Shown here in pieces: positions 36,600 through 48,899 of a DNA stretch of 64,000 bases; position 1 is the first letter of the stretch; every line of letters starts with the position of its first letter. A model generated the notes under the pieces. That model made no database searches, was not told where the DNA came from, and saw nothing but the letters and a program-made list of their open reading frames with translations. Both the position numbers and the translations under genes were made by a program. The stretch comes from Bryoerythrophyllum caledonicum (Eukaryota > Streptophyta > Bryopsida > Pottiales > Pottiaceae), in the NCBI GenBank assembly GCA_963971425.1, contig OZ020521.1:5411519-5475518 (forward strand), read 5' to 3'.

Positions 36600-39064
36600 T
36601 ACATTCAACATCCTTCTTCAACAAATATAGCCTTGATTGGCAAAAGTGAACCATGTGAGAACAATTTGGCTGTTGAAGGGAAGGAAGTAGATGAACACGA
36701 AGATTGTCACATTGTTGAACCCACAAAGAAGGGAAGTGGTGGACCTTCAAAGATGAAGACTCTAGTAAGAAGAGAGCCAAAACAGTGAAGGTTGAACAAG
36801 AAGACATGGAAGAGAAGAAGAAAAATTGATTGGACAGTGACATTGAGCACCTTACTGCAATTCAAGGTGAAATGCATGTGGAGTTTCAAAGTATGCTTAA
36901 AAACAAGGTATGCTCTTCATTCATTCTGACTATTTTTTTTGAATGATTATAAATATTAAAATTTTGAAAATCATTTTAGCACGTGTAGTTTGTATTGATA
37001 TAGCAATGTCCATTTTTAATGTGCATTAACATACAGAAACAATTATCTTTCTAACAACATGCTACAATTTTGCAAGTGTAGATACATAGATTCGACTCCA
37101 AACACGAATGCTTGCCACAATTCCTGGATTTTCCCGCACTCCTGAAGCATGCCAGAAGAAGTTTGAGACCATTTTTAAGTCTTACAAAGAAGACAAGCTT
37201 GCTAATTCACTCTTGGGGAACGACATACATGAACGTAAGTTTTATGATTATGTAGAGCCAAAATGTTAAAAATAGTTTTTTTCAATTTTTATAGTGTAAA
37301 AATGATTGTAGATATATTAAGAATTAGATAATTAGTGGTAATGTTTACACTAAGTAGCTAATTAATTAAAAAATACCTATTCATATCTAAAAGTGAAAGA
37401 ATAATGAGAAAATAATTTAATTCACACCCTTTAATAAGACACATCATTTCATGAAAAGGTGTGGGAATTAAACTAGAAGAAGCCTGTTGGTTAGGAAATG
37501 AGAAAAACCTCTTGGTAAGAGGTACACCTTTTAGAAAATAGGTAGGATAAATAACTACGTTGTTGTCATTGCCATTGCCATTTCCATTACCACAAGGAAG
37601 ATTGGAGTGAGCCTTATCTTTAGGAGAAAAAGCTAGTTAATGACTCTTAATGTTGTAAGAATATTTATATATTGATATATATTTATTTATTATTGAATTT
37701 GCATGTGTTAGAGTCTTCTTTGTGACTTGAGACATATTTATGATTGCAATAATATTAAATCATCTTTGATAAAATCAAAAATTGTGTTTTGTAAATGTAA
37801 TTTTATGCATTAGGTCTTAGTTGTGGATCAAATTTCTATGTATAAATGCATTGCATATTTTATCTTCATTGATTAAGTTGGGGAAAGATTCTAACTAGGT
37901 CAAAGCGACCTTGTGTATATTAACAAGTTAATCATAAGTATGTGTGAAATTGATGTGATTTTGTGAATTATTGTATGAATAATTAACTTAATGCTTTAGA
38001 GAATGGAATGCATGAGTAATTAATAAAATATTAAATATCAGTGTGGAAATTAAGAATCTTACATCATAAGTGGTTTATCTTATGCTTGGGTAGCTGAGTA
38101 ACTTAAATCTACATTGAATAGGAACTTAAGTATAAATAAGAAACCTAAATTTTGACAGACATAATTTAAGGTATTTCAATGCAAGAGTAGAGGTCATTGC
38201 TTACATTAAAATGTTAAAGATTAATTGACAAGTTAGAATTAAGTCAAAACCTTACAAACAATTAATTGAGACATAATATTAACTTGTGTGTTGTTTGAGA
38301 CTAACGTTGTGATGAGTACGTGAGTACGTGAGCCGATAGATGTACGTGGCAAGTGGAAAAATTTGCACAAGGTAAATGTGTGAATTCTAAAAAGAATCAA
38401 TGAAGGAACAAGCAATGAGTGCAATGGATAGAAATCCGTTAGCCGAAGATGGCTAGGTCTAGGAGTCTAACCACGCAAATTTACAGCTATTAAAGAGCAA
38501 GGCTCATTCTAGGCACTTAGATCCTTGGGATTTAACCTTAAAGAGTGTAATATTAAGAGTGATGCATAATAAGACTTAAATCCCTAATAAAAGAGCAAAA
38601 CCTTAAGTAATTTAATAGAAGACATCTTTCAATGTACAATTAGAGCATAACTATTTAACATTAGACGCCAGACCATCCCAGGAACGAATTTAGAATCATG
38701 AGTAAATCTTTGGGTGTTTTGGAAGTGTAAAATTTACCATTCACAGATTCCTTAGATCAATGGTGGCATTAAGCAAGATCTGGTATGAAACATGTAAGTG
38801 CAACTACAATGGACAATGTAGATGGTGGTATACAAGATGATAGTGAAAATGTGGCTTATGATGAATCTCAAGATTTATCAGAAGATCATGCCTCCCAATC
38901 TAAATCTTCACCACTTGCATGAAAGGCCAAATTCCAAGAAAGCTCTACTTTATTTTTTTAAAATGGTAGTCAATGGAGCAGCAATGTTGGAGCATTTCAA
39001 CAAAATCAACAAATTGCCACAGAAGGTAAATCACCAAATGAATCCTCTCATTGACAAACTCTAG
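36600..39064 (+). pseudogene. PIF/Harbinger ORF1 relic with MYB/SANT-like domain
   Basis: Exon-like islands lie on the plus strand. 36780-36905 encodes a Lys/Glu-rich segment ending IEHLTAIQGEMHVEFQSMLK before a GT donor. 37082-37250 encodes RTPEACQKKFETIFKSYKED followed by KFYDYVE, which matches the MYB/SANT-like (trihelix-like) DNA-binding domain of Harbinger accessory proteins. 38780-39060 encodes an acidic, Gln/Ser-rich tail. Stops and a possible shift interrupt it. In this superfamily ORF1 helps carry the transposase to DNA. It converges on the transposase, as in many plant PIF elements. Confidence 0.6.
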
Positions 39065-39163
39065 TTTTTTTTCTATGTCATAACTAGAGTTCATAAGAAA
39101 TGTTACCTTCGATGTTTCCTCAAGATGGTCCATATAATAGTTTTTGACCAACATCATGTGAGT

Positions 39164-40342
39164 TCAAGTAGCTTCCTGTGACATGGCTTTGACCCTCTTT
39201 TCACGACGTAGTTTTGTTTCATCTCCAATATCTATATCTTCAAAGTTTGTTGTGTCATTTTCCACAGGATTGTTGAATTCTACTTGCACTACTTTTTGGA
39301 TGCTTCTCACTTCAAGTATGCTTACTTCAAGTGCATGGAACATACCTACATTCTTTAATACACCAAATGCTTTTGTTCTAGCCTTTCTCATATCTTCTTC
39401 AGCAGTCTTTGCCCAATCCAAATGATATTCCTCTCCATGTATACTGCATAAATTATAGGAAGTTGTAACAATATCCTGAAGGTTTCTTAGCGGCATATCA
39501 ATCCTCTTCAATAATATAACAAAAATGCCAAAAGCACGTTCAACAGTCACTCTGGTACTAGATTGAATAAAATATTAATTTGCCTCTTCTCTTGATAAGC
39601 CTATTTTTTTCCTCTTGAAAGGTGAATAGAACCATGGGTGCATTGGATATGCAACATCTCCAATCAATTTATATGGTAAAAAAGCTCCCGACATGGTTTT
39701 CTTTCAAATCTCTGATTTTTGAAATAATGTCCACTCATGTATACTTCCAGCCCAACCGAAATCATCATACCAAAATTTGCATTGATAATCCACCACATGT
39801 TGCAATAATACCGAGTAAAATCCCTTTGAAATATAATATGAAGCATGATCTACACTTGGACCAATAATCGGAATGTGGCTACCTTCTATAGCCTCAAAAA
39901 TATAAGGAATTTCATGAAAACTCTCAAATTGTGCACAAATTTGCTTCATCCGAGGTATTGTAGGTCTTTGGAAAACCAACGGTCTCAAAACACTTTTGAT
40001 TCCCTAACAAATATCTCTAACAATGTTCAAAGCACTCGGTGTTGACATTCCATATAAATTGGCAAGTGTTTGCAAAGCATCACCGGAACCCAATCGATGC
40101 AAGATCAAAGAAATTCTATCTTCTATTGAAACGCAACGTCTCCATTGTATATCTTTCTTGCTCAAAATGGGTGAAAGCAAATTGCACAAGTATGAAAATG
40201 TAGGTCTATTCACCCTAATAGGATTTTTGAACATTTTTGCATTATATGATCCAAGAAGAAATTGTAAAACAAATCCACGTGGCCGATCATATGCCCAAAA
40301 TTTCTTAGACTCCTTGCTCCCAAATATAAAGAAGGCCATCAC
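39164..40342 (-). pseudogene. PIF/Harbinger (HARBI1-like) transposase relic
   Basis: Three consecutive frames cover the DDE nuclease. The N-terminal helical part reads VNRPTFSYLCNLLSPIL and DRISLILHRLGSGDALQTLA. The catalytic core has FEAIEGSHIPI, YYISKGFYSVLLQHVVDYQ and FGWAGSIHEWTLFQKS. Then come IGDVAYPMHPWFYSPF and TRVTVERAFGIFVILLKRID. The order and spacing are those of Harbinger nucleases. The first Asp (usually DGTH) is Glu in EGSH, and the second (usually HD) is Glu in IHE. The VERAFG glutamate remains. Stops and a frame change break the chain, so it is dead. The 175-bp-unit Tc1 element sits 180 bp upstream of its start. Confidence 0.88.
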
Positions 40343-41076
40343 TATAATTGAAGCACTGATTGATGCATGATGACTTTATAAACTTCCATAGTTGAAACAA
40401 TAACATGCTTGATAACCATAAGTATTGCAAGAGCAAGGAAGAAATTTCCCTTCTACCATCCATGATGCTAGACCAATATAAAAGAGAGGAAAATTGGAGA
40501 GGAGGAACAAGAAGAGAACATGTACAGTGGGGCGACACCCATATTGGCGCCTTGTGCAATTCCAAGGATAGTGTCCACATTGGTGCCAAATTTGAAGGGT
40601 GTCAAATTTGTTATTTTACCATGAAATTTTAGACACAAAATCATCTTTATGTTGAAAACATATGTACCAAATTTCAAGGCCAGGAGATTTATACAAAAAA
40701 AGATATTCAAGATTTACCAACAAGGGGTAGCTGTAAGAATAGTTTCACAATTGCCAACTTTGACACCCCCCCAAGGATTGAAGAATTTTTTTTCCCCATG
40801 GATTTTTTGGAGTGAAAACACCTTCATGTTGATTAAGCGTGGAAAAAAAATTCAAGTCCAAAAGACCCGAAAAAAAATGATATTCCAAATCTACCAACAG
40901 GTGTAGTTATGAGAAACAAAAGGGAAAATCGTTTCACAACTTCCAACTTTGACAGCCACTCTAGGATTGAGAGTTTGTTATTTCAACATGAAAGTTTTTT
41001 CACAGAATCATTGTTATGTTGACAACGTGTGTGAAAGTTTTCAAGGTTATAAGATACACAAAAAAATAGTTATCTA

Positions 41077-42023
41077 ACCCCTAAGGTACCAAGTGTCAAA
41101 AATGGGCTTTTTGAAAGTTTGGTCAGGTTCCAATGGTGTCAATTTCCAACATTCTTCTTTGAAATTTTTACTATTGAAAGAAATTACCAAGACCTTAGTG
41201 GGAAAACAACTTTTTCCTAAATTGGACATTTGATGAAAAAGTTATAGGGTTTTGAATTTTAAATGGGGAGGGCGGGCACCTCGGGCACCTCCAAAAACTT
41301 TTGATAGGACACTCTATTGAAAGTGAGATTTTTCAGTACTCACAAGTAATATTATTTCCCTTCATATTGTCAAAAAAAGTTCTTGTCTTTAGTGAAAAAT
41401 AGCATACCAACCCAAGTCAAACATTTTCACACATTGTCACTCATTGTCGGGCAAGGTACCAAAAAAACTTCTTCTTTTCCACATAAAACCTAGATATCTT
41501 TATATTTTTCACTTTTTATTTTTTCCACAACAATATGTAATGTAAACCTTCTTATTAACCATTCGGATTAACTATCGAAAACATATTAAGTTCAAGAAAA
41601 ATTAAAGTGTGAATTAACAAATTTCGAGCCTCCACTCCTTGCACACTTGTTTTGAATATGCTACACCCCGTCTCTACCTCTAAAAATTGGTGTGTAAGGA
41701 GCTAACATCATGCTTAACAAGATGGTAATAGATTTAGACCTTGCGTAGTGAAAATGTTTGACACCAACTGAAGTCAAAGTCTGCTGATCCACTAAACGCA
41801 GGAAAGAAAATGAACCATTTGCTTGACTTCAAACACTATAATCTTTCAAGCCGTGCAATCAAAATTTATGAAATTTCGTACATGTATAACTCAATAAGCC
41901 TTTATTGAGATCCTACGGTCAGAACTAAAAATAAAAGTTTTTGTTACCTTCTTTATTCATTGCACTATAATCCATTAATTTTGAAGTGTTTTTGGTGTAA
42001 AACTGTCACGGAAGCTTACGGGT
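41077..42023 (+). mobile_element. ACCCC-family element, 947 bp, inserted in the decayed Tc1-like element
   Basis: TA copies at 41075-41076 and 42024-42025 flank ACCCCTAAGGTACC and CTTACGGGT. Deleting it restores the AAAATCTACCAACGTGT sequence of the host repeat, which fixes the TA duplication. Confidence 0.87.
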
Positions 42024-42029
42024 TAAAAT

Positions 42030-43037
42030 CTACCAACGTGTATATCCTCCAATAGCATCAATCACTGCTTGGAACCTAGAGGGCATAGAATGATATAATT
42101 GTAGGAGCTTTGTATCACTAACTGACTTCCACTCTTTTTCAAGAACTAACTTTAACACATCTATGTTTCTAGGACATGCCTTCTCACGTTGTACTCCATC
42201 TTTTAGAATCTTCTAAAAGTTCTCAATTGGATTGAGATCGGGAGTGTTTGCAGGCCAATCGAGCTTCTAAAGAAAGCGCAGTTGTCTTCATTCTTCACAT
42301 ATTTTTTTGCAATGGACAGGTGGGCCATCTTCCATGAGCACTCCATGTGGAACTTTACCCATGAAATGAGATAATTCTCCTTCGTAAACCACTTCCACAA
42401 ATCCTTTGCACAACATCAATTTTTAAGCATAAAAACAAGTTTTGACTTTAGCCCTCTAGCAAATGCGTTCAAAATCATCTAGGAAGTCCGTCCACTTTTA
42501 AAAGTAGGAAATATACAATTTAATGAATAACGCTCACATGTAGTTCCTCAAACATAAATATGTCTCAAAATTTTCCCAATTTCAAAGGTAGATTCATTTG
42601 TAAAAACAATACGCTCTCAATCTTCTTTGCTCCATCCACGGTACTTCTGAGCAAAAGCCAACCTTTGATATATGTGACAAGGTGTCAAAAAAAGGTTTTT
42701 TGATTGCAATTTGATTGAAAATGCTACTTCTACGTAAGAGCCTTTGAATCGCACGTCCAGACACTAGAGTAGGACATATACTGACAATCTCTGATATTAA
42801 CCCGCGACGATTATTTTTTGAGTAACGCAAAACACTACGCACATCTCTATCACTCAATTTTGTAGTGTGACTTCCACCACAAGGTTGGCACTTGTAAGTT
42901 CCATCTTCTCTAAATTTTTCCATTACCCTTTGAAGTGTTCTAACGGAAACCCTGATAGTGGTTGCAATTTGAACTCGAGTACTTCCTCCCTTACTTATAC
43001 CTATAATACGTCCACAAATTTCATCTAAAATTGCCAT
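42030..43037 (-). pseudogene. Decayed Tc1-like transposase
   Basis: The first 135 or so residues (43037 down to about 42620) are open and align along their length with the intact transposase at 28913-29923: both share EIxxRIIGxSxGGxT, FREDGTYK and the CGGSH..KLSDRDVRS block. From there on, frame changes and stops break the DDE region, though pieces such as the stretch matching NWPANSLDLNPIEN are still visible near 42220-42260. It cannot encode a working enzyme. Divergence suggests a much older copy than 28348-31126. Confidence 0.85.
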
Positions 43038-44096
43038 CTGAAATATGTTGGACTTTATTTTACTAGGCTAACAAAACCTTAAACTCTCATTACCAACATT
43101 AACCATTTCATACAGAATGAGTCACCCAATGACATCACTCAGTCCATAAGGCATATCCACATACAAATCACTTAGCCTAGTAGGAATAACCACATACACA
43201 TCACTCATCAGGCATAAACATGCATTACTAAATTATCTATGTTAGCAGGCATAAGTAATAGACATAACCACATACACATCACTCAACAAGCATAAGCAAG
43301 CATGACTAACTAATTACTTATGCAACACATTACTCCATGTCTCACACATAACACTATTTCTCTCTGCTCTCACCATAATTCCAACATACAATGATCACAA
43401 ATCACACACAACATTCCCTTAAGTTTACACAATAGTGCTCAATTGATATTTAAAGGGGGAAACTTCGCCATGCGTGTATGATGCAAGTGATTTCTTCCCG
43501 ATGTGACAAATCCACACTTCTACATTTGGATGTTATTGATTTTTTTAAAATGCATTTATGATAAGGCCTTGTATCACAAGGATAAGTACAATGAGGAAGC
43601 GTGAGGTGTCAAAGATATTTAACATTTTCACCATGTCCTTGAATTGATTATTGTAGTTACACACGTTTGTAATTTTTGCATAACTATTTTTGTGTGTATC
43701 TTTTGACCTTGAAAAATTTCAATCATGTTATCAACATAACAGTGATCTTGTGACAATAATTTCATGTTGAAATAAAAAATTCTCAACCCTAGAGAGGCTG
43801 CCAAAGTTTGAGGTTGTGAAACAATTTCCCCCTTTGTTTCTCATAACTACACTTGCTGGTAGATTTGGAATGTCATTTTTTTGCGGGTCTTTTGGACTTA
43901 AATTTTTTAACACGCCTAATCAACATGAAGATGTTTTCACTCCAAAAATTCCATGGAAAAAAAAATTCTTCAATCCTTGGGGGGGTGTCAAAGTTGCCAA
44001 CTGTGAAACTATTCCTACAGCTACCCCTTGTTGGTAAATCTTGAATATCTTTTTTTGTATAAATCTCCTGGCCTTGAAATTTGGTACACATGTTTT

Positions 44097-47000
44097 TTTT
44101 TTTTTTTGACACAAGCAAAGGGAGACTTTACTGCAAGAGAAGAAAACAAGGCAAGCCCTCGCCAAGGCCGGCGAGGCCGGGAGAGTCCCGGGCCAGGTCA
44201 GTGGTTAGTAAGAAGCAAAATGTTAGGGTGAGTCCTAAAACTATCTCTACTACTAGCACAGTGACTGGAAAAAAGCTTCCAGTTTGGTCTCTTATCAGTA
44301 CAAGAGGCGAGGACCTCGTTGCAACACCACTGGTAGTTGAAACGGTTAGCAAAAATCTCGTTCTTCTCCGGGGCTTGCTTACACCAGTTGAGAGTCTTAC
44401 TCCAGGCGTTCCTGCCATAATCCATGAGCCCCAACCAAATCTTGGCTTGAATCCTTTGCAGCGGCCATCGAGCATTGTTGTAGACGGCGTCATTCCTCTC
44501 AATCCACAAGTTTCAAATGATAAGACCTCTAAGAAGAAGCCAAATCTTGCTCATGGGCTTGAATCTATGTTGAACGCGGTGTCCAAAGATGCTTTGCTTC
44601 CAATTTAGGGGAGGTTCCACCTCATTGTTAGCCGCGTCTACGCTAACGTTGTTAGGTGTCAAGGTAGGGGGCATAGAGTCCAGTCTCTCCTGAATCAGTC
44701 TCCCACGTCGCATATGACACAGCGTTTGCGGCAGGGGGTACGTGCGGTTCGGAGGGAGCATGCTGGATATGATCGCCTCCCCCCACTTCCACGTTTTCTT
44801 TGCCGCCTCACACTCCTAGAATCTGTGGAGTACAAATTCAGGAAGGCCACAATTACAGATCACACATTCGACGTCAAGTGTCTCTTGGCATCTTCCTCTC
44901 CAGACATCCACCGCAACCGCTTTATGCCAGATCGACCAGATAAGTCCGGCTTTCTTTTGGACCCGATCAGAGTCCCACACATTCAACCATCAGAGCTTAT
45001 ATGTATTCGGAAGGATTCCTCTCCACTTATTCTCCACCACTGAGGGGACTTGATTGCGGCTGCGGAGCAGACGCATACCCAACGTCATGGTAAAATTCAC
45101 GAGCGGGATACCAGAGTTCCACTAGAACCTCGCAGGGTCCCATTTCAAAAGGTCGATCCTCTCGTAGTAGAGCCAAATATGCGTCTTCTTCTGACCTCTT
45201 CGCACTTCCACAATGCGAACACGTCTACAGTACCCAGTTTGTCTGGTGGCCAGGTCTTCGCCGCTGTCATCCCAAGTAGCATCCCGCGCGCAGGTTTCCC
45301 AGGTGATAGGTTGAAGGCATGCTGATGATTTGCCGACAACAAACGTTTCAGCGCTAAGCGGGACCTTCGTCGTCCCCCAGCCGAGCTGAGGTTTACATCT
45401 CTCTCCTGCTTGGAAGACAAGTTCAGGGTCTTTAGCGGTGATACTGTTGAACGTGGCGACCCACTCCCCGCAGTTCACGTGGATAGGCTGGGTAATTCGA
45501 TACAACGCTCCTCTCCAAGAAGTGGTGAGATCCCGGACAAGACCGTCCCAGGCCCCCTGTTCCTCGTTCTGCAGCTCGAATATTTGTTGTACCTCCCGAA
45601 AGTCCACGAACTTGCCCTCATGATGCCAGACGTCCCTGTAACTCCTCAAGTCGTGTCTGTATAGGGAGAGGGCATGGAGTCTAGAGAAACCATATCCAAT
45701 GGTATGTAACCCGGGATGATGCCAAAAGCTGCAATTAAGCAGCTCGTCCGTATTGGTGGGGTGTACATTCTCCACGAAGGGGAGGAGAAGCTTCCACGCC
45801 TTTGAGGCTTGGTTCCAAACTTTCGAGCCTGTCTTCGCTTGATCCTTGGGAAGGGTGAAAAACTCCAGACTATTGGGCCATCTACCTCCCTTATACGGTT
45901 GGTAGGATGCCAACCTGAACGAAAGAAGAACCTGAAGGTTAGAAACCCCTCGTTCTAAGGCTTTCAAAATCCACTTAACCATCAGGGCCGTGGTAGCTTC
46001 TTCCAAGTTAATCAAATTGAGTCCTCCCTTCACCTTGACTTGGGAGCACTCGATCCAACTAACTCTAGTTCTTGATCTCTGCATCGTGCCGGACGACAAG
46101 TAGTTCATCACAAGGCTACGTATCCTCTTTATTCCTTTCTTCGTCCCCCCCCAAATTGACCAAAAAAAAAGAGGGGCAGAGAGTAGAACGTGATTCGCGA
46201 TGATGCTCCTTCTTGTAGGATTCAACTTTGTCGAACTCCATTGAACCAGCTTCTTTGAGATCCGTTCGAACAATAATTCGTCCACAGATCGAGTAGAAAG
46301 AGACATGCCGAATGGAGCTCCAAGAAGTTTGCTAACCTCAGTATTGTTGGCCCACGTAATTCCCAGCTGATCCGTCCATTGAGGGCGGCCTGCTCCACTC
46401 CAGTCTTGCCAATAACCACTAGATTTGGACCAATTAATCACGAGGCCGGTCGCGGTGCAGAAGACGTCCAGGATGTGGACCAAGTGCTTAACCGAGTCCT
46501 CATGGCCAAGTAACGTGAATGACGTATCGTCGGCGTATTGGGCAAGGACCTGTTGTTTGCTTTCTCCTCGTAACTGGATGCCTTTGATTCGTCCCGCACT
46601 TGTTTCGGCACGCACCATAATGTTCAACGCCTCTGCGGCGATAAAGAAGAGGTACGGTGCAAGGGGGCATCCTTGACGGACACCCCTCCCGATTTTAAAC
46701 GCCGGGGAAGGGACCCCGTTAACTTTGATCGCGAAGGAGGCGTCCTGAAATAAGAGCCGAATCATCCCTAAAAACTCGTGAGGGAAACCGAAGGTGGCCA
46801 AGATCTGAAGCAAAAAGCTCCAGTCGACCATGTCATACGCCTTAGTAAAATCCAATTTAACGAAGAGCAACACTCGGTTTGACTATTCCGCCCATGACAG
46901 AGTTTCATGTGTAAGAATCAGGTTATCTATTACGAATCTCAGAGGGAGAAATGCCGATTGCTCTGAACTGATCAACTCCATCAAGATGGGTTGGAGTCGA

Positions 47001-47734
47001 AGTTGCAGGGCCTTCGCGTATATTTTGTAAGCCAAGTTGAGGAGCGAAATCGGGCACGAGTTGGTGAGGGCGTTGCGGAGGCCTCCTTTGTGCAGTAGAG
47101 CCAGCATTCCATGGGTGACTCTGGGAGAGAAATTTCCTTTGCTTATGCTGTCTTGGACCATGAGCGTAAATTCCGTCCCTATTAGATCCCAGAAGGGACA
47201 ATAGAATTCGAGCTCGATCCCGTCCGGGCCTGGTGATTTGCCTCCCTTCATATCCTTCATCGCCTTGTACAGCTCGTGTTCTGTCATCGGTCCTACGAGA
47301 GAGGCCTTCATCCGAGGTGAGAGTCTATCAGACAGAAAGCCCAGAACTCGTTGCTCCGCTGCATGCGTCGCAGCTGATGGCGTCCATGCGGTGTAGAGTT
47401 CTTGGTAATATATTTGACATGTGCGCTCCAAGCCGTCTCTTGTTGTCTGCACTCGCCCCTCCTTGTCTAATAGTTCAGTAATCTGTGATGCAGACAACCT
47501 CGCGTTGTGAGAGGAGAAAAATTCCTTAGAGCACCAGTTGCCTGCCTTCATCCACCGCAATCTGCTTCGCACTCTCTGCCCCTCGGTTTTCCTTATTTTG
47601 ACGACTTGTAGCTGATCGGTGATGGAGGCAAGTCGTGCTTGGATAGTCGAACTCCGTGGATCAACCTGAAGTTCGATTAAGGTGGCCTCGAGTTCCCTTC
47701 TCAGCTGAGTATCTATCAGCTTGCTCTCTCTTGC
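44097..47734 (-). mobile_element. 5'-truncated LINE (L1-type) with poly(A) tail and 16-bp target duplication
   Basis: A minus-strand retroposon ends in a poly(A) tail (T run 44093-44107 on the plus strand). The target duplication TTGGTACACATGTTTT is perfect at 44081-44096 and 47735-47750. The 3638-bp copy lacks ORF1 and the endonuclease, the normal result of incomplete reverse transcription. The target was a terminal repeat of the decayed Tc1-like element, whose sequence resumes exactly across the join. Confidence 0.95.
44198..47734 (-). pseudogene. LINE ORF2 remnant: reverse transcriptase and zf-RVT domain
   Basis: A single long frame, interrupted by stops, encodes the reverse transcriptase region. 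The N-terminal linker and fingers contain MKGGKSPGPDGIELEFY. Then come KLDFTKAYDMVDW (D near 46852), GRGVRQGCPLAPYLF and the catalytic YADD box (about 46526-46537). After the thumb comes a zinc-binding zf-RVT motif (ECVICNCGLPEFVLHRF, about 44820-44880) and a C-terminal WIERNDAVYN stretch typical of plant L1 elements. In-frame stops include 46883-46885, 45122-45124 and 44513-44515. The frame is otherwise kept, so the copy decayed by point changes. It is an L1-clade, non-LTR element. Confidence 0.92.
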
Positions 47735-47999
47735 TTGGTACACATGTTTTCAACATAAAGATGATTTTGTGTCTAAAATTTCATGGTAAAATAATAAATT
47801 TTCAGCCCTCATAAGGGTGTCAAATTTGGCACCACTGTGGACACTATCCTTGGAATTGCACAAGGCGCCAACTTGGGTGTCACCCCACTCTACCATAGAA
47901 TAGAGAAGATTTTTTTTTCATACAATGAATGTGGGATATGTCTACTCCATCCTTGACTATGTTTTTCATACAAGAAGTAGAATTAAACCTTGTGTAGTA

Positions 48000-48411
48000 A
48001 AATGAGTCCCAAAATTGCATTGTATGTTGAATTGAATTGAAAATCCGACCACACCAACTAGACAAGTAGGCGCATTTTTTCCAACAATTTTTTCAAGATT
48101 TGAACACTTGATGCAAAAATTATAGATTTTCAAAGTTGACTACAACCCAAAAACGTACATAATATGTCCATGGGGAGCATTAGGGATTGTGGTTCTTATT
48201 GACTAGCCTAAACTTTCTTGGTGGTGAAGTTGGCCGGTGGACTTCACCGAATGGTGTTTACACTACAAACCGGTCAAGACTTCTTCATGCATTATTTTAT
48301 TGTCTTTTTTTTTATCTTGTTCAACATCCACCGCTTGCCTCAAATAACCATGCCTTGGCCAAAACCTCTAGACCGACCAATGGAGCTCTCCACCATAGTG
48401 TAAAACAACCC
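48000..48411 (-). repeat. Harbinger-type terminal region B' (right-facing end)
   Basis: This is the inverted counterpart of 33360-33780, ending CACCATAGTGTAAAACAACCC before TTA. It may be the right end of the Harbinger element carrying the transposase at 39164-40342, with the Tc1-like element (40524-47890) inserted between. Confidence 0.65.
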
Positions 48412-48460
48412 TTAGTCACAATTTGCTATATTGTTGATTGTCTCATACCCTCTTCTCTAA

Positions 48461-48812
48461 GGGGGGTTTCACACTAGGGGCCGAGCTCGAGGGGCCGAGC
48501 AATTCTAGCAATTTGATTGGCCTAGAGTTGAAAATCAGCCCGTGGGCCTTCACACTAGGGGCCAAGGGCCAAGGGCCGAAGGGCACCAAAATGCTTACAT
48601 GGCAACACTTTTTGAGAATTTTGGCGCCAATAGTTCGGCCCCTCGAGGAGAGTTTGGGTCCAACAAGAATAGAAACCCAAACTCTTGCCGAGGGGCCGAA
48701 CATTTTCTCATTAAAATAATTTTAATAATTTTTTACAACTCCAAAACTCGGCCCCTCGGCATAGTTTGGTCTTCAATGGAGTTCGGCCCTTGGGCTTGGT
48801 GTGAAACGCCCC
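48461..48812. mobile_element. Tourist-like MITE, 352 bp, TAA duplication
   Basis: Ends GGGGGGTTTCACACTAGGGG and the inverse CTTGGTGTGAAACGCCCC are flanked by perfect TAA copies (48458-48460 and 48813-48815). The interior repeats GGGGCCGA in both orientations. It has no coding capacity. Confidence 0.82.
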
Positions 48813-48899
48813 TAATAGTGCAGGAATATCTACAGCATTGTGGTCAAAAGAACCAATTTTTTTACTGCTAAACCTGTATGATACCAAACATCTAATTTA

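Larger units (their letters stand above)
40524..47890 (-). mobile_element. Second Tc1-like element, decayed, carrying two nested insertions
   Basis: Left end CAGTGGGGCGACACCC (after TA at 40522-40523) pairs with the right end GGGTGTCACCCCACTC (before TA at 47891-47892). The ends again contain ~175-bp units of the CTGCCAACTTTGACACCC type. A 947-bp ACCCC-family element (41077-42023) and a LINE (44097-47734) are inserted. Removing both, with one copy of each target duplication, leaves about 2.76 kb, nearly the size of the intact copy at 28348. It is itself inserted just upstream of the Harbinger transposase start. Confidence 0.88.

Noticed and set aside
44128-44608. Plus-strand frames (up to 175 aa) at the 3' end of the LINE
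   Set aside because: They are antisense to the LINE ORF2 C-terminal region, whose WIERNDAVYN motif shows the true strand.
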